Assembly (NCBI RefSeq): GCF_000973725.1
Contig: NZ_CP009621.1
Coordinates: 310,001 to 374,000 of the forward strand
Direction of reading: 5' to 3'
Length of the DNA stretch: 64,000 nucleotides
From: Pontibacter korlensis
GTDB taxonomy: Bacteria > Bacteroidota > Bacteroidia > Cytophagales > Hymenobacteraceae
This document shows positions 52,319 through 59,430 of this stretch, piece after piece (position 1 is the stretch's first letter; every line of letters begins with the position of its first letter). The notes beneath the pieces were generated by a model. It did no database searches and was not told the origin of the DNA. It saw nothing but the letters and a program-made list of their open reading frames with translations. Position numbers and translations under genes: made by a program.

Positions 52319-53059
52319 ATGCTAAACAAAATGCACTCTCTCCTTTGCGGAGCTATCCTCAGCCTCCTCTTTCAGACCAATACCTCTGCCCAGCAACTTT
52401 CCAAACTTGAAGTCGGCCAAAAGGAGACCTATGTAGTCGCAGGCAACGTGCTGCAAGTGGATACACTCATCCTGCATGACAAAGCCACCCTGAAGTTTCC
52501 CTCAGGGCAGCAAAGCAGCTTGAAGGTAGCTCATGCTGTAATCGGGCAGCAGTGCACGATTACGGCCGCTGGCCAGGATGGCTCACCCGGTCGCCTTAAC
52601 AACAACGGAGGGGACGGGCAGGATGCAGGCCACCTGCACCTAGAAATGCACCTGGCTAAACTAGGCAGCCTCACCATTGACACCAGAGGCGGCAAAGGCG
52701 GGAACGGCTACGTCGGCAAAAACGGCATGAAAGCATCCGCCCCACTGAACGCCCCCAGGACGCGCACCTCAGGAGAAATAGGAACAGCACCAGGAGTGGG
52801 CGGCAACGGAGGCAACGTTACGCTTTACTACAGTACTAGCGGCTTCACTCCTATTTTCAACCATAAGGTTGCGCCACAACGCATTAACATATTTTATCAG
52901 GCAGGTGTAGTAGGGGCAAATGGTCGTGACGGAACATCTTACTATAAAGATGATAGGGGCAGACCCGGCTTGTCATACTCTCCTCGTAGTAAGGACCACA
53001 TAGATGGTAAAGTCCAGATCGAGCGTGTAGATGCAAGCGTTAATTCAGGTCCATTCTAA
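52319..53059 (+). CDS. Secreted glycine-rich protein of unknown function, paralogue 1
   Basis: 246 residues. Signal peptide about 1-24 (MLNKMHSLLCGAILSLLFQT, cleaved near SAQ). The mature N-terminus QLSKLEVGQKETYVVAGNVL leads into strand repeats (LQVDTLILHDKATLKFPSGQ). Glycine/asparagine-rich loops follow (AGQDGSPGRLNNNGGDGQDA, TRGGKGGNGYVGKNG, GTAPGVGGNGGNVTLYYSTS). The pattern suggests a parallel beta-helix with collagen-like Gly turns, exposed outside the cell. A second copy of the same architecture lies 1.2 kb downstream. I do not know a named family, and there is no lipobox and no type IX sorting domain. Confidence 0.75.
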   Translation: MLNKMHSLLCGAILSLLFQTNTSAQQLSKLEVGQKETYVVAGNVLQVDTLILHDKATLKFPSGQQSSLKVAHAVIGQQCTITAAGQDGSPGRLNNNGGDGQDAGHLHLEMHLAKLGSLTIDTRGGKGGNGYVGKNGMKASAPLNAPRTRTSGEIGTAPGVGGNGGNVTLYYSTSGFTPIFNHKVAPQRINIFYQAGVVGANGRDGTSYYKDDRGRPGLSYSPRSKDHIDGKVQIERVDASVNSGPF

Positions 53060-53219
53060 TAAGCACATCAGCGACTCAAAGAATGGCATTTGAAGATGCA
53101 AATTCCCTTTGGAGAAGCTTTCAAAGTCACTTTATACTTTCGTGAACAGCAATGATGGCCAACTATAGATCCGGAAGACACTCATCGTCCGGACTGAGTA
53201 GAGGTAAAAGATGTGGTAG

Positions 53220-54048
53220 ATGGTAAATTACCTTCAAATCCGCTCTCAAATGACTGTAAATAGAAATCCTTGGCCTTACCTGATCGTTTGCATGATTGCT
53301 ATTACAATTATCCTGCTCCCCGTGCTAACGGGGGTTATCAGAGCCATGATTGAGCGTTTGTATCAGCAATTAGTTTCTACGGATGCGACTATGTACGATA
53401 CCTCAACGCATATCTATTTAACATGGGCTATACCCTTTTCTATTTTACCTGGTCCTTTTTCCTGTGCGTACTTGTTCCCTACAACTTTATTTACTATAAG
53501 GGATATATAGAAAAGAATATATTTAAAAAGCTTCTACTGTTTTATGGGCTGCAGGTACTGATGGGGATTCTACTTCCTTATGCGTCTCTTGTAGACCTTT
53601 ACCCGGCAAGTGCATATCCTAAAGTGTTGTTTGTACACCTGCTGTTAACTATCACGCTTTGTCCTTTGTTTGACACTCCCATGCCTAAAGGCAGTAGGAT
53701 TCTTGGGCTACCGAACCATTGTCCTTGTATATCTCCCAAGCTGAAACGGTCTGCCCGACCGCCTTGTTTCTTATATTACTAGCTGCGTTCACAGCCCGGT
53801 GCAGGGCATGTTTGCTGCAGCAAAGGTAACAGCCGGCAAGTGCAGGCGGTAGAACATAGGGTAAGACCGAGCCCAACAACAGTAAAGGGATGCTGCACCA
53901 CATCGAGTGGTTCAAAAAGAAAACCAAATTCATCCCTTGGCTAAAGACCCAAGTGTTAGGGCTTTCTTTGGCATTTTCTCGTAATCTGATTCTAAACAAG
54001 ATGTTAGCGAAAAGGGAAGCCAGTCCTCCTAATGCAGAAGGCCACTAA
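53220..54048 (+). pseudogene. Membrane-protein gene broken by a frameshift and a TnpB-derived insertion
   Basis: The first part from ATG 53220 (or 53250, MTVNRNPWPYLIVCM) encodes a membrane helix. The frame then changes between about 53360 and 53430. The second part (MGYTLFYFTWSFFLCVLVPY, at 53423) encodes further helices up to 53669, where the 311-bp element begins. If 53670-53980 is removed and the GTAA target kept, the frame runs on (CPLCNLILNKMLAKREASPP) to TAA at 54046-54048. The original product would be a four-helix membrane protein of about 160-170 residues. It lies between the two glycine-rich paralogues. Confidence 0.6.
53670..53980 (-). mobile_element. 311-bp internally deleted derivative of the TnpB element (MITE-like)
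   Basis: Both ends match the full element at 55448-56807: the right end (53670 to about 53793, starting TTGACACTCCC) and the left end (about 53793-53980). Nearly all of tnpB is deleted; the join lies at about GCGTTCACA/GCCCGG. The terminal motifs are conserved, TCAA at one end and TTAC (GTAA at 53981-53984) as target. It interrupts a membrane-protein gene. It has no transposase and would need TnpA in trans. Confidence 0.88.
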
Positions 54049-54262
54049 ATACTCCACAGCACCAATAGTATACTTTCATATCAGCTAATTGTCTGAATCA
54101 TACCTTTGATACCAATTAGCCAATACCTGCAGGTCAGTTGTTAATGAATTAGTATGATTGCACTTCTTTCTAAGACCAAGCACAACCTGCTGTCGATTTT
54201 ATGTCACTGCTCCTTAGCATAAGAACATAAACTACTAAACAACAAGAAACCAATGTAATACT

Positions 54263-55039
54263 ATGAAAATCAAGCTACTTCCATTTATACCACTGCTTCT
54301 GACTTCGGCTTACACCCATGCACAGAACCTTTCTAAACTTGAGGTTGGTAAAAAGGATATTCATGTTGTAACGAGTAATATCCTACAGATAGATACACTC
54401 ATCATGCACGACAAGTCTACCCTGCTTTTTCCTAGTGGGCAGCATAATACACTTAAGGTGAAGTACGCTTCTATTGCCGACAACTGTACCATTTCATCAG
54501 CTGGCACAAACGGGAAGGCAGGGAAACTAGGCGTAGATGGAGAAAACGGCACAGACGCCGGAGGCCTCGACATTGATGTTCACCTGGTACAGCTAGGTAG
54601 CCTAACCGTAGACACACGTGGAGGTAGTGGAGGAAATGGTTACAGAGGTAAAAATGGTAGGAAACCCCGTACAGAAATACATACAAACAAGGTAGATGAT
54701 GGCAAAGGTGGCGTTACTACCGTAACAACCGAACATATAGTAGACGGAACAGCAGGCGAGCAAGGAACTGCCCCCGGCGTTGGAGGAAACGGCGGCGATA
54801 TAACATTTCGCTACAGCACAGGCGGGTTTATACCCAACTTTAACCGCAGTGATGCTAAGCGCAGCATATTCCTACTTTACCAGGCAGGAAAGACAGGGAA
54901 ACCTGGGCGCGATGGCATTTCTTACGGGCGGGGCGAAGGGCGGTATGGTACAGTGCATCAAACACCGGACAAAGAGCGCAAAGACGGCAAACTGCTGATA
55001 GAGAAACGAGACTCAAGCGCACCTGCTGCAGCACAATAG
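54263..55039 (+). CDS. Secreted glycine-rich protein of unknown function, paralogue 2
   Basis: 258 residues, signal peptide about 1-20 (MKIKLLPFIPLLLTSAYTHA). Same order of blocks as paralogue 1: NLSKLEVGKKDIHVVTSNIL, LQIDTLIMHDKSTLLFPSGQ, AGTNGKAGKLGVDGENGTDA, TRGGSGGNGYRGKNGRKP, GTAPGVGGNGGDITFRYSTG and a C-terminal KDGKLLIEKRD. It has an extra insert (about 150-175, VDDGKGGVTTVTTEHIVDGT). By eye the two are clearly homologous throughout, so this is a local duplication. The function is unknown. Glycine-rich loops at fixed intervals suggest a beta-solenoid. Confidence 0.75.
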   Translation: MKIKLLPFIPLLLTSAYTHAQNLSKLEVGKKDIHVVTSNILQIDTLIMHDKSTLLFPSGQHNTLKVKYASIADNCTISSAGTNGKAGKLGVDGENGTDAGGLDIDVHLVQLGSLTVDTRGGSGGNGYRGKNGRKPRTEIHTNKVDDGKGGVTTVTTEHIVDGTAGEQGTAPGVGGNGGDITFRYSTGGFIPNFNRSDAKRSIFLLYQAGKTGKPGRDGISYGRGEGRYGTVHQTPDKERKDGKLLIEKRDSSAPAAAQ

Positions 55040-55160
55040 CTTAGGCTTTTAAATGTACATCAGTTATGAATATCTACTGATATTACCCTCCCTTTGCTCC
55101 CGGCCGAAACTTATCATGCCTGTTTTAGCTTTAACAGGTAGCAACACCGTAACTTTGTAC

Positions 55161-55451
55161 ATGAGCAAGCGTTTTGACACACCCGATAAGGTTATTTATG
55201 TATGCACTGGCAGTAAGTGCAAGAAGAAAGGCGGCAAAGATTTAGGCAAGCTTTTCAGGAGTATGATCAAGGAAATGGGACTGAAAGGCCAGGTGGAAGT
55301 GGTAAAAACAGACTGCACCGACCGCTGCGACTTCGCCCCGGTTACCTGCATACAACCCGATAATCTTTGGACTCCCTACACTGATGAGCTGAAGGCCAAG
55401 GCCGCATTTCAGGAACATATATTACAGGCATCGCCCAAAGAAAACCATTGA
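55161..55451 (+). CDS. Thioredoxin-like [2Fe-2S] ferredoxin
   Basis: Start chosen at MSKRFDTPDKVIYVCTGSKC (55161), where the family begins; the frame is open for 36 codons upstream without homology. 96 residues. The cluster ligands are C-x4-C in VCTGSKCKKKGG and C-x3-C in DCTDRCDFAPV, as in thioredoxin-like 2Fe-2S ferredoxins. The last codon and the stop (CAT TGA) include the first bases of the inserted TnpB element. Without the element, the target GTAA gives CAG TAA, so the insertion changed only the final residue (Gln to His) and the stop codon. Confidence 0.88.
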   Translation: MSKRFDTPDKVIYVCTGSKCKKKGGKDLGKLFRSMIKEMGLKGQVEVVKTDCTDRCDFAPVTCIQPDNLWTPYTDELKAKAAFQEHILQASPKENH

Positions 55452-55610
55452 CACTCCCACGCCTAAAGGCAGTAGGATTCTTGGGCTACCTCGCTACTGC
55501 GACCGTATATCTCCCAAGCTGAAACGGTCTGCCCGACCGCCTTGTTTCTTATATTTCTAGCTGCGTTCACATCCCTGTCCAAAACATGTCCGTTAGAACA
55601 AGTCCAATAC
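55448..55610 (-). ncRNA. Predicted omega RNA scaffold (right end of the TnpB element)
   Basis: The 3' end of tnpB and the right end of the element normally form the omega RNA, with the guide taken from the flanking DNA. Here the guide would be read from the bases just left of 55448 on the minus strand (TGGTTTTCTTTGGGCG...). Hairpins TCGC/GCGA (about 55484-55496) and GCCTAAAGGC lie in the region. The limits are approximate. Confidence 0.5.
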
Positions 55611-56602
55611 CTGTCCGATAGTTTCAGGTCGGTGTTGCGCCAGCCACAAACCCAGCAGTCCTGGGAGGTATGGTTTGGGGCTACCTTCACAAGCTCCCGA
55701 CCATACCATTTGGACTTGTATTCCAGCATCTGCACGAACCCATGCCACCCAGCATCGCTGATGCTTTTAGCAAGCTTATGGTTCTTGAGCATATGCTGCA
55801 CTTGCAGGTTCTCTACAACAATCGCTTGGCTCTCGCGAATGAGTTGCGTGGTCAGCTGGTGGTGGAAATCCTTACGTGTATTCCTGACTTTCAGGTGTAT
55901 TCTGGCAAGCTTTGCGACAGCCTTTCGCCTGTTGCTGCCACCTTTCTTCTTCCTGCTGACCGAACGTTGCGCTTTCCTTAGCTGGTATTGATACTTGTAC
56001 AGGTGCCTGGGGTTGTCCACCACCTGACCGTCTGAGGTGACCACAAAGGACTTGATACCCATGTCTAGCCCCAACACGTTTGTCACTGGTGGAAGCGGTG
56101 CTATCTCCACCTCACAGCACAGGGTCACATACCATCCATCTGCTTCCCTGATCACGCTGGCTGTCTTGATAACCCCCTGCACGTTCTGTGACTTGTGGTA
56201 TTTGACCTTGCCGATTTTCGGTAGCTGGACTGTACAGGTATTCTCGTGCAGCTTCACCCCCTGCTTGTAGGTGAAGGAGCGATACTGGCCTCGCCTGGCG
56301 AACCTGGGGAAGCCTTTGCCTTGCTTGAAGAAGCCATCGTAGGACCTGAACAATCTATCTGTCACCTCCTGTAAAGTTTGTGAGTGCACGCACCCGATCC
56401 ATTCCACGTCCCTGGCGATAGCAGAGAGCTCTTGCTGCATCTGGTTTTTGCCGATGGAAAGCTGGTGGTTCGAGTAGAGTTGCCTCTTGTAGTCCAGGCA
56501 GAGGTTATAGACATACCGGCACGAGCCAAGCCACTGTGCAAAAACCTGTGCCTGCGCCCTGGTGGGTTTGAGTCGGAAGCGGTATGTCTTGATCTGGTTC
56601 AC
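55463..56602 (-). CDS. tnpB: TnpB RNA-guided nuclease (IS605-type), intact
   Basis: The GTG at 56602 gives the normal start VNQIKTYRFRLKPTRAQAQV and 379 residues; the longer frame begins in the element's end. The N-terminal helix-turn-helix/WED part is followed by the RuvC-like core: D180 in VLGLDMGIKSFVV, E264 in AIVVENLQVQHML and D344 in LDRDVNAARN. The zinc ribbon has C316xxC319 but continues TCSNGH (C335, H339), with no fourth Cys at the usual place, so zinc may be bound by Cys3His. TnpB of this group uses an omega RNA from the element's right end to cut DNA next to the TTAC-type motif, which favours retention of the element. Confidence 0.94.
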   Translation of the reverse strand: MNQIKTYRFRLKPTRAQAQVFAQWLGSCRYVYNLCLDYKRQLYSNHQLSIGKNQMQQELSAIARDVEWIGCVHSQTLQEVTDRLFRSYDGFFKQGKGFPRFARRGQYRSFTYKQGVKLHENTCTVQLPKIGKVKYHKSQNVQGVIKTASVIREADGWYVTLCCEVEIAPLPPVTNVLGLDMGIKSFVVTSDGQVVDNPRHLYKYQYQLRKAQRSVSRKKKGGSNRRKAVAKLARIHLKVRNTRKDFHHQLTTQLIRESQAIVVENLQVQHMLKNHKLAKSISDAGWHGFVQMLEYKSKWYGRELVKVAPNHTSQDCWVCGWRNTDLKLSDRYWTCSNGHVLDRDVNAARNIRNKAVGQTVSAWEIYGRSSEVAQESYCL

Positions 56603-56814
56603 TGGTTCTTTTGGCGCCTTGCCCGGTGCAAAGCATGTTTGCTGCAGCAAAGGTAACAGCCGGCAAGTGCAGGCGGTAGAACATAGGGTAAGATCGAACC
56701 CAACAAAAGTGAAGGAATGTCGCACCACATCGAGTGGTTCAAAAAGAAAACCAAATTCATCCCTTGGCTAAAGCCCCAAGTGTTAGGGCTTTCTTTGGCA
56801 TTTTCTCGTAAAGC

Positions 56815-56849
56815 AACAAAGGCCCCGGAGCATTTCCGGGGCCTTTGTT
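56815..56849. terminator. Bidirectional rho-independent terminator
   Basis: AACAAAGGCCCCGGA and TCCGGGGCCTTTGTT with a 5-nt loop. It serves the ferritin gene and, before the TnpB element arrived, probably also the ferredoxin gene, whose stop would have been within 10 bp. Confidence 0.85.
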
Positions 56850-56874
56850 ATGAACGCTTTGTAGCTGAGAGGAA

Positions 56875-57411
56875 TTAATCCTCATATGTATCCTCATACT
56901 TGATCTTAGGTACGCGCTTATCTATCTCATAACGGCCAGTGCCTTCTTCGCCAATGACCTCAAACAGCTCGAGTGCACGGCGGGCCACATACTCTTCTTC
57001 TATCTGCTCCTTCAGGAACCACTGCAGAAACGAAAAGGTCACGTAATCTTTTTCCTTCTGGCACTTATCGGCAATACGGTTAAACGACTGCGTTACTACA
57101 ATCTCCTGCTGTAGTGCCTGCTCAAATACGCCTCTGAACGTCTCAAACTCTACCTGGATGTTTGTTACCTCCGGTGATACAGCTCTGCCGCCCATATCAG
57201 AGACAAACTTGAACAGGCGCAGCATGTGCTCACGCTCTTCATCTGATTGCTTCTTAAAGTAGCCGGCACTGCAGTCGTAACCATTGCGGTCGCACCAGCT
57301 GCTCATGGCCAGGTACATAGCAGAGGCCTCTGCCTCCATTTTGATCTGTTCGTTTAGTACTTGTTCTATAGACTCGCTCAGCGAGGTTCTTAGTCTTAGT
57401 AAGTCTTTCAT
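56875..57411 (-). CDS. Ferritin (non-haem, bacterial FtnA type)
   Basis: Start at MKDLLRLRTSLSESIEQVLN (57411); the longer frame is unsupported. 178 residues forming a four-helix ferritin. The ferroxidase-centre residues are visible: Glu in NEQIKMEAEASAMYLAMSSW, Glu/His in SDEEREHMLRLFKFV and Glu/Gln in FLQWFLKEQIEEEYVARRAL. It stores iron as ferric oxide in 24-mers. Its neighbours are a ferredoxin (convergent) and a small unknown gene. It probably has its own promoter in the AT-rich gap around 57430-57540. Confidence 0.95.
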   Translation of the reverse strand: MKDLLRLRTSLSESIEQVLNEQIKMEAEASAMYLAMSSWCDRNGYDCSAGYFKKQSDEEREHMLRLFKFVSDMGGRAVSPEVTNIQVEFETFRGVFEQALQQEIVVTQSFNRIADKCQKEKDYVTFSFLQWFLKEQIEEEYVARRALELFEVIGEEGTGRYEIDKRVPKIKYEDTYED

Positions 57412-57542
57412 TGGTTTCGGGTGTTTAGGAATAATTGGTGTACACAATGCCCGTAGGCACCTCCTCTTTAATACCATAAGATAAGTGCTTTGGTTGTGTA
57501 TGTGCAACCAAGCGAAGAAATTCGGAAGAAGTCTAAATAAAA

Positions 57543-57569
57543 AAAGCACAGCTGAGCCAGCTGTGCTTT
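57543..57569 (-). terminator. Rho-independent terminator
   Basis: AAAGCACAGCT/AGCTGTGCTTT with a GAGCC loop, followed on the minus strand by TTTTTTTATTT. It ends the unknown gene at 57599-57949. Confidence 0.85.
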
Positions 57570-57598
57570 GTATTGTATAAAACTCTAAACACTATAGC

Positions 57599-57949
57599 CT
57601 AAACCAGGTCAGCATTCAGGCACTCGTGCAGCATACTGTTTAACTCCAGTATAAAACGAGCACCAGCCAACAGTTCTTTCAGCGCAGACAACTCTGTAAG
57701 CGTCAGCACAAAACACCGATCACAGCCACACACCGTCACAATATCAAAATCAGATGCGCGGGAAGGGCTGTTGGCCATGGCATCCAGATCAATACTATCT
57801 ACTGCATACTTGAGCCTCAGAAAAGCATCTACCTTTAGTACAGAAAGTTCACCTGCAAAATGAAGCAGGATACGGTTTTGGCGATCACACTGGTAAACGG
57901 TGCCAGCTTCTGAAGTATAAATCTCGGTTAAATGAGTGGCTGTATGCAT
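57599..57949 (-). CDS. Small conserved-looking protein of unknown function (DUF6686-like)
   Basis: Start taken at MHTATHLTEIYTSEAGTVYQ (57949); a start 15 codons upstream is possible. 116 residues, soluble. The pattern YQCDRQNRILLHFAGELSVL, then SDFDIVTVCGCDRCFVLTLT, with Cys residues in each half, recalls a Bacteroidota family (DUF6686) in which Cys-bearing strands are followed by LKELL helices. I am not certain of the family number. It overlaps the upstream region of the divergent cupin gene. Confidence 0.6.
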   Translation of the reverse strand: MHTATHLTEIYTSEAGTVYQCDRQNRILLHFAGELSVLKVDAFLRLKYAVDSIDLDAMANSPSRASDFDIVTVCGCDRCFVLTLTELSALKELLAGARFILELNSMLHECLNADLV

Positions 57950-58067
57950 GCTGTAGCGTATCTTAGCTGTATCGGCTGAAAGAATGTACTGCAAATCTAA
58001 CCACTATTTAGAACCAGTCCAAATAAAAGTCAGCTTATTTAGAATTTGTATATATAAGTTAATAAGT

Positions 58068-58442
58068 ATGGAAAACAGCCCCCAAAAAGTAAACCTAGCA
58101 GAGAAGTTTAGCCAGTTCTCAGACTATTGGAGCCCGCGTATTGTGGGTGAGCTAAATGGGCAGCAGGTAAAACTGGCAAAATTCATGGGCCCTTTTGAAT
58201 GGCACCACCACCAGCACGAGGATGAGTTCTTCCTGGTAGTTAAAGGGGAATTTGAGATGCACCTGCGGGATAAGGTAGTAGTGTTACAACCCGGGGAGTT
58301 TATGATTGTGCCACGCGGTGTGGAGCACAGGCCAGTTGCAAACCAGGAGGCGGAGGTATTGATGTTTGAGCCTGCCAGCACTGTAAACACAGGCAACCTG
58401 CGGGACAGCAAACGCACCAAAACTAACCTGGAGCACCTGTAA
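58068..58442 (+). CDS. Cupin-domain protein
   Basis: Start at ATG 58068 (MENSPQKVNLAEKFSQFSDY). 124 residues. Cupin motif 1 is WHHHQHEDEFFLVVKGEFEM, with the metal-binding histidines and glutamate. Motif 2 is PGEFMIVPRGVEHRPVA. It is a single-domain cupin as found in many sugar-isomerase-like or metal-binding proteins. The substrate cannot be predicted. It is divergent from the small unknown gene and convergent with the response regulator. Confidence 0.92.
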   Translation: MENSPQKVNLAEKFSQFSDYWSPRIVGELNGQQVKLAKFMGPFEWHHHQHEDEFFLVVKGEFEMHLRDKVVVLQPGEFMIVPRGVEHRPVANQEAEVLMFEPASTVNTGNLRDSKRTKTNLEHL

Positions 58443-58470
58443 CTTCTTACTCCTCAAGTTTTACGATAAA

Positions 58471-58511
58471 GCCACAGCGCTATACGTTGGGTAAAAGCAT
58501 AGCGCTGTGGC
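58471..58511. terminator. Bidirectional rho-independent terminator
   Basis: GCCACAGCGCTAT and ATAGCGCTGTGGC arms with a 15-nt loop and T-rich tails on both strands, between convergent genes. Confidence 0.82.
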
Positions 58512-58540
58512 TCTGTAATTTTTGCTCACCTATTTTCTAC

Positions 58541-59296
58541 TCAGTTTTCCAACAGGTTATTTTGGTTGAGCACCTGCAGCACTTCATTTTTATAGAAGCG
58601 GCCAATAGGAATCTCATTCTTACCCACATCTACAGCTGTGGCAGAGAAAGCCTGTATCTTATCCAGCGCCACTATAAACGAACGATGGATGCGCAGGAAT
58701 TTATCGGTTGGCAGTTTCTCTTCCAGGAAAGAGATTTTTTGATAGGAGATAATTTCTTTTGCTTCGGTTTTTACCCGGATGTAGTCCTTTAAGCTCTCTA
58801 TGTAGAGAATATCGGTCAGCATAACCTTCACCATCTTCTTGTCTGCCTTCAGGTAGATGAAAGCTTCTTTATAGTCAGGTGTAGCAGCTGGTTGGGCTGA
58901 GGTAACTACCGGTGTAGGCACTACCGCCGGCACTGCATGTGCCTCTGCTGCCGACACCTTAGAGACAGCTTTCAGGAAACGCTCAAAGGCGATAGGCTTG
59001 AGCAGGTAGTCAACCACATTTAATTCGTAGCCCTCTACAGCATAATCCCGGTAGGCAGTAGTGAAGATAACTTTCGGAGGGTTTGCAAGGGATTTCAGGA
59101 AATCTATGCCGGTTAACTTTGGCATCTGGATATCCAGAAAAAGCAGGTCGATGTGCTCGCTTTGCAGGCAACTGTAGGCCTCCATAGCATTATTGCAGCG
59201 GCATACTAACTCCAGGTTATCCAGCCTCTGGACGAAAGTCTCCAGCACATCCAGTGCCAGCGGCTCATCATCCACAATCATGCAGCGTAATTTCAT
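58541..59296 (-). CDS. LytTR-family DNA-binding response regulator
   Basis: Start at MKLRCMIVDDEPLALDVLET (59296). 251 residues. Receiver domain about 1-118 with the acidic pair D9/D10, phospho-acceptor D55 (LLFLDIQMPKLTG), Thr in VIFTTAYRDYAVEGY and Lys in VVDYLLKPIAFERF. A Pro/Ala-rich linker (about 123-147) leads to a LytTR domain (about 150-250, with LKADKKMVKVMLTDILYIES and FLRIHRSFIVALDKI). It is paired with the histidine kinase gene upstream (134 bp gap). The pair is a LytS/LytR-type system with unknown targets. Confidence 0.95.
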   Translation of the reverse strand: MKLRCMIVDDEPLALDVLETFVQRLDNLELVCRCNNAMEAYSCLQSEHIDLLFLDIQMPKLTGIDFLKSLANPPKVIFTTAYRDYAVEGYELNVVDYLLKPIAFERFLKAVSKVSAAEAHAVPAVVPTPVVTSAQPAATPDYKEAFIYLKADKKMVKVMLTDILYIESLKDYIRVKTEAKEIISYQKISFLEEKLPTDKFLRIHRSFIVALDKIQAFSATAVDVGKNEIPIGRFYKNEVLQVLNQNNLLEN

Positions 59297-59430
59297 AGTT
59301 AAGTATTGGGTGTCTCTACAAAAGAAGTATGGCAAAGGCCTTAACACCAGTAAATATAAACGCTGCCACCATACAGCACTTACAAATAAGCCGGATTTAA
59401 ATGCCTTTAGGCTTAGAGCAATTGGATGTG

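Larger units (their letters stand above)
55448..56807 (-). mobile_element. IS200/IS605-group element with tnpB only
   Basis: 1360 bp. Its left end (on the minus strand) follows TTAC (GTAA, 56808-56811) and its right end finishes in TCAA (TTGA, 55448-55451), the cleavage motifs known for IS608. Subterminal hairpins are present: GCCTAAAGGC near the right end and GCCC/GGGC around 56773-56789 near the left. There is no tnpA gene. A deleted copy lies 1.5 kb away. Confidence 0.88.

Noticed and set aside
53685-53999. 104-codon minus-strand frame in the short TnpB-element copy
   Set aside because: It is a chance fusion of the two element ends after the internal deletion; it keeps only the last residues of TnpB and no catalytic motif.
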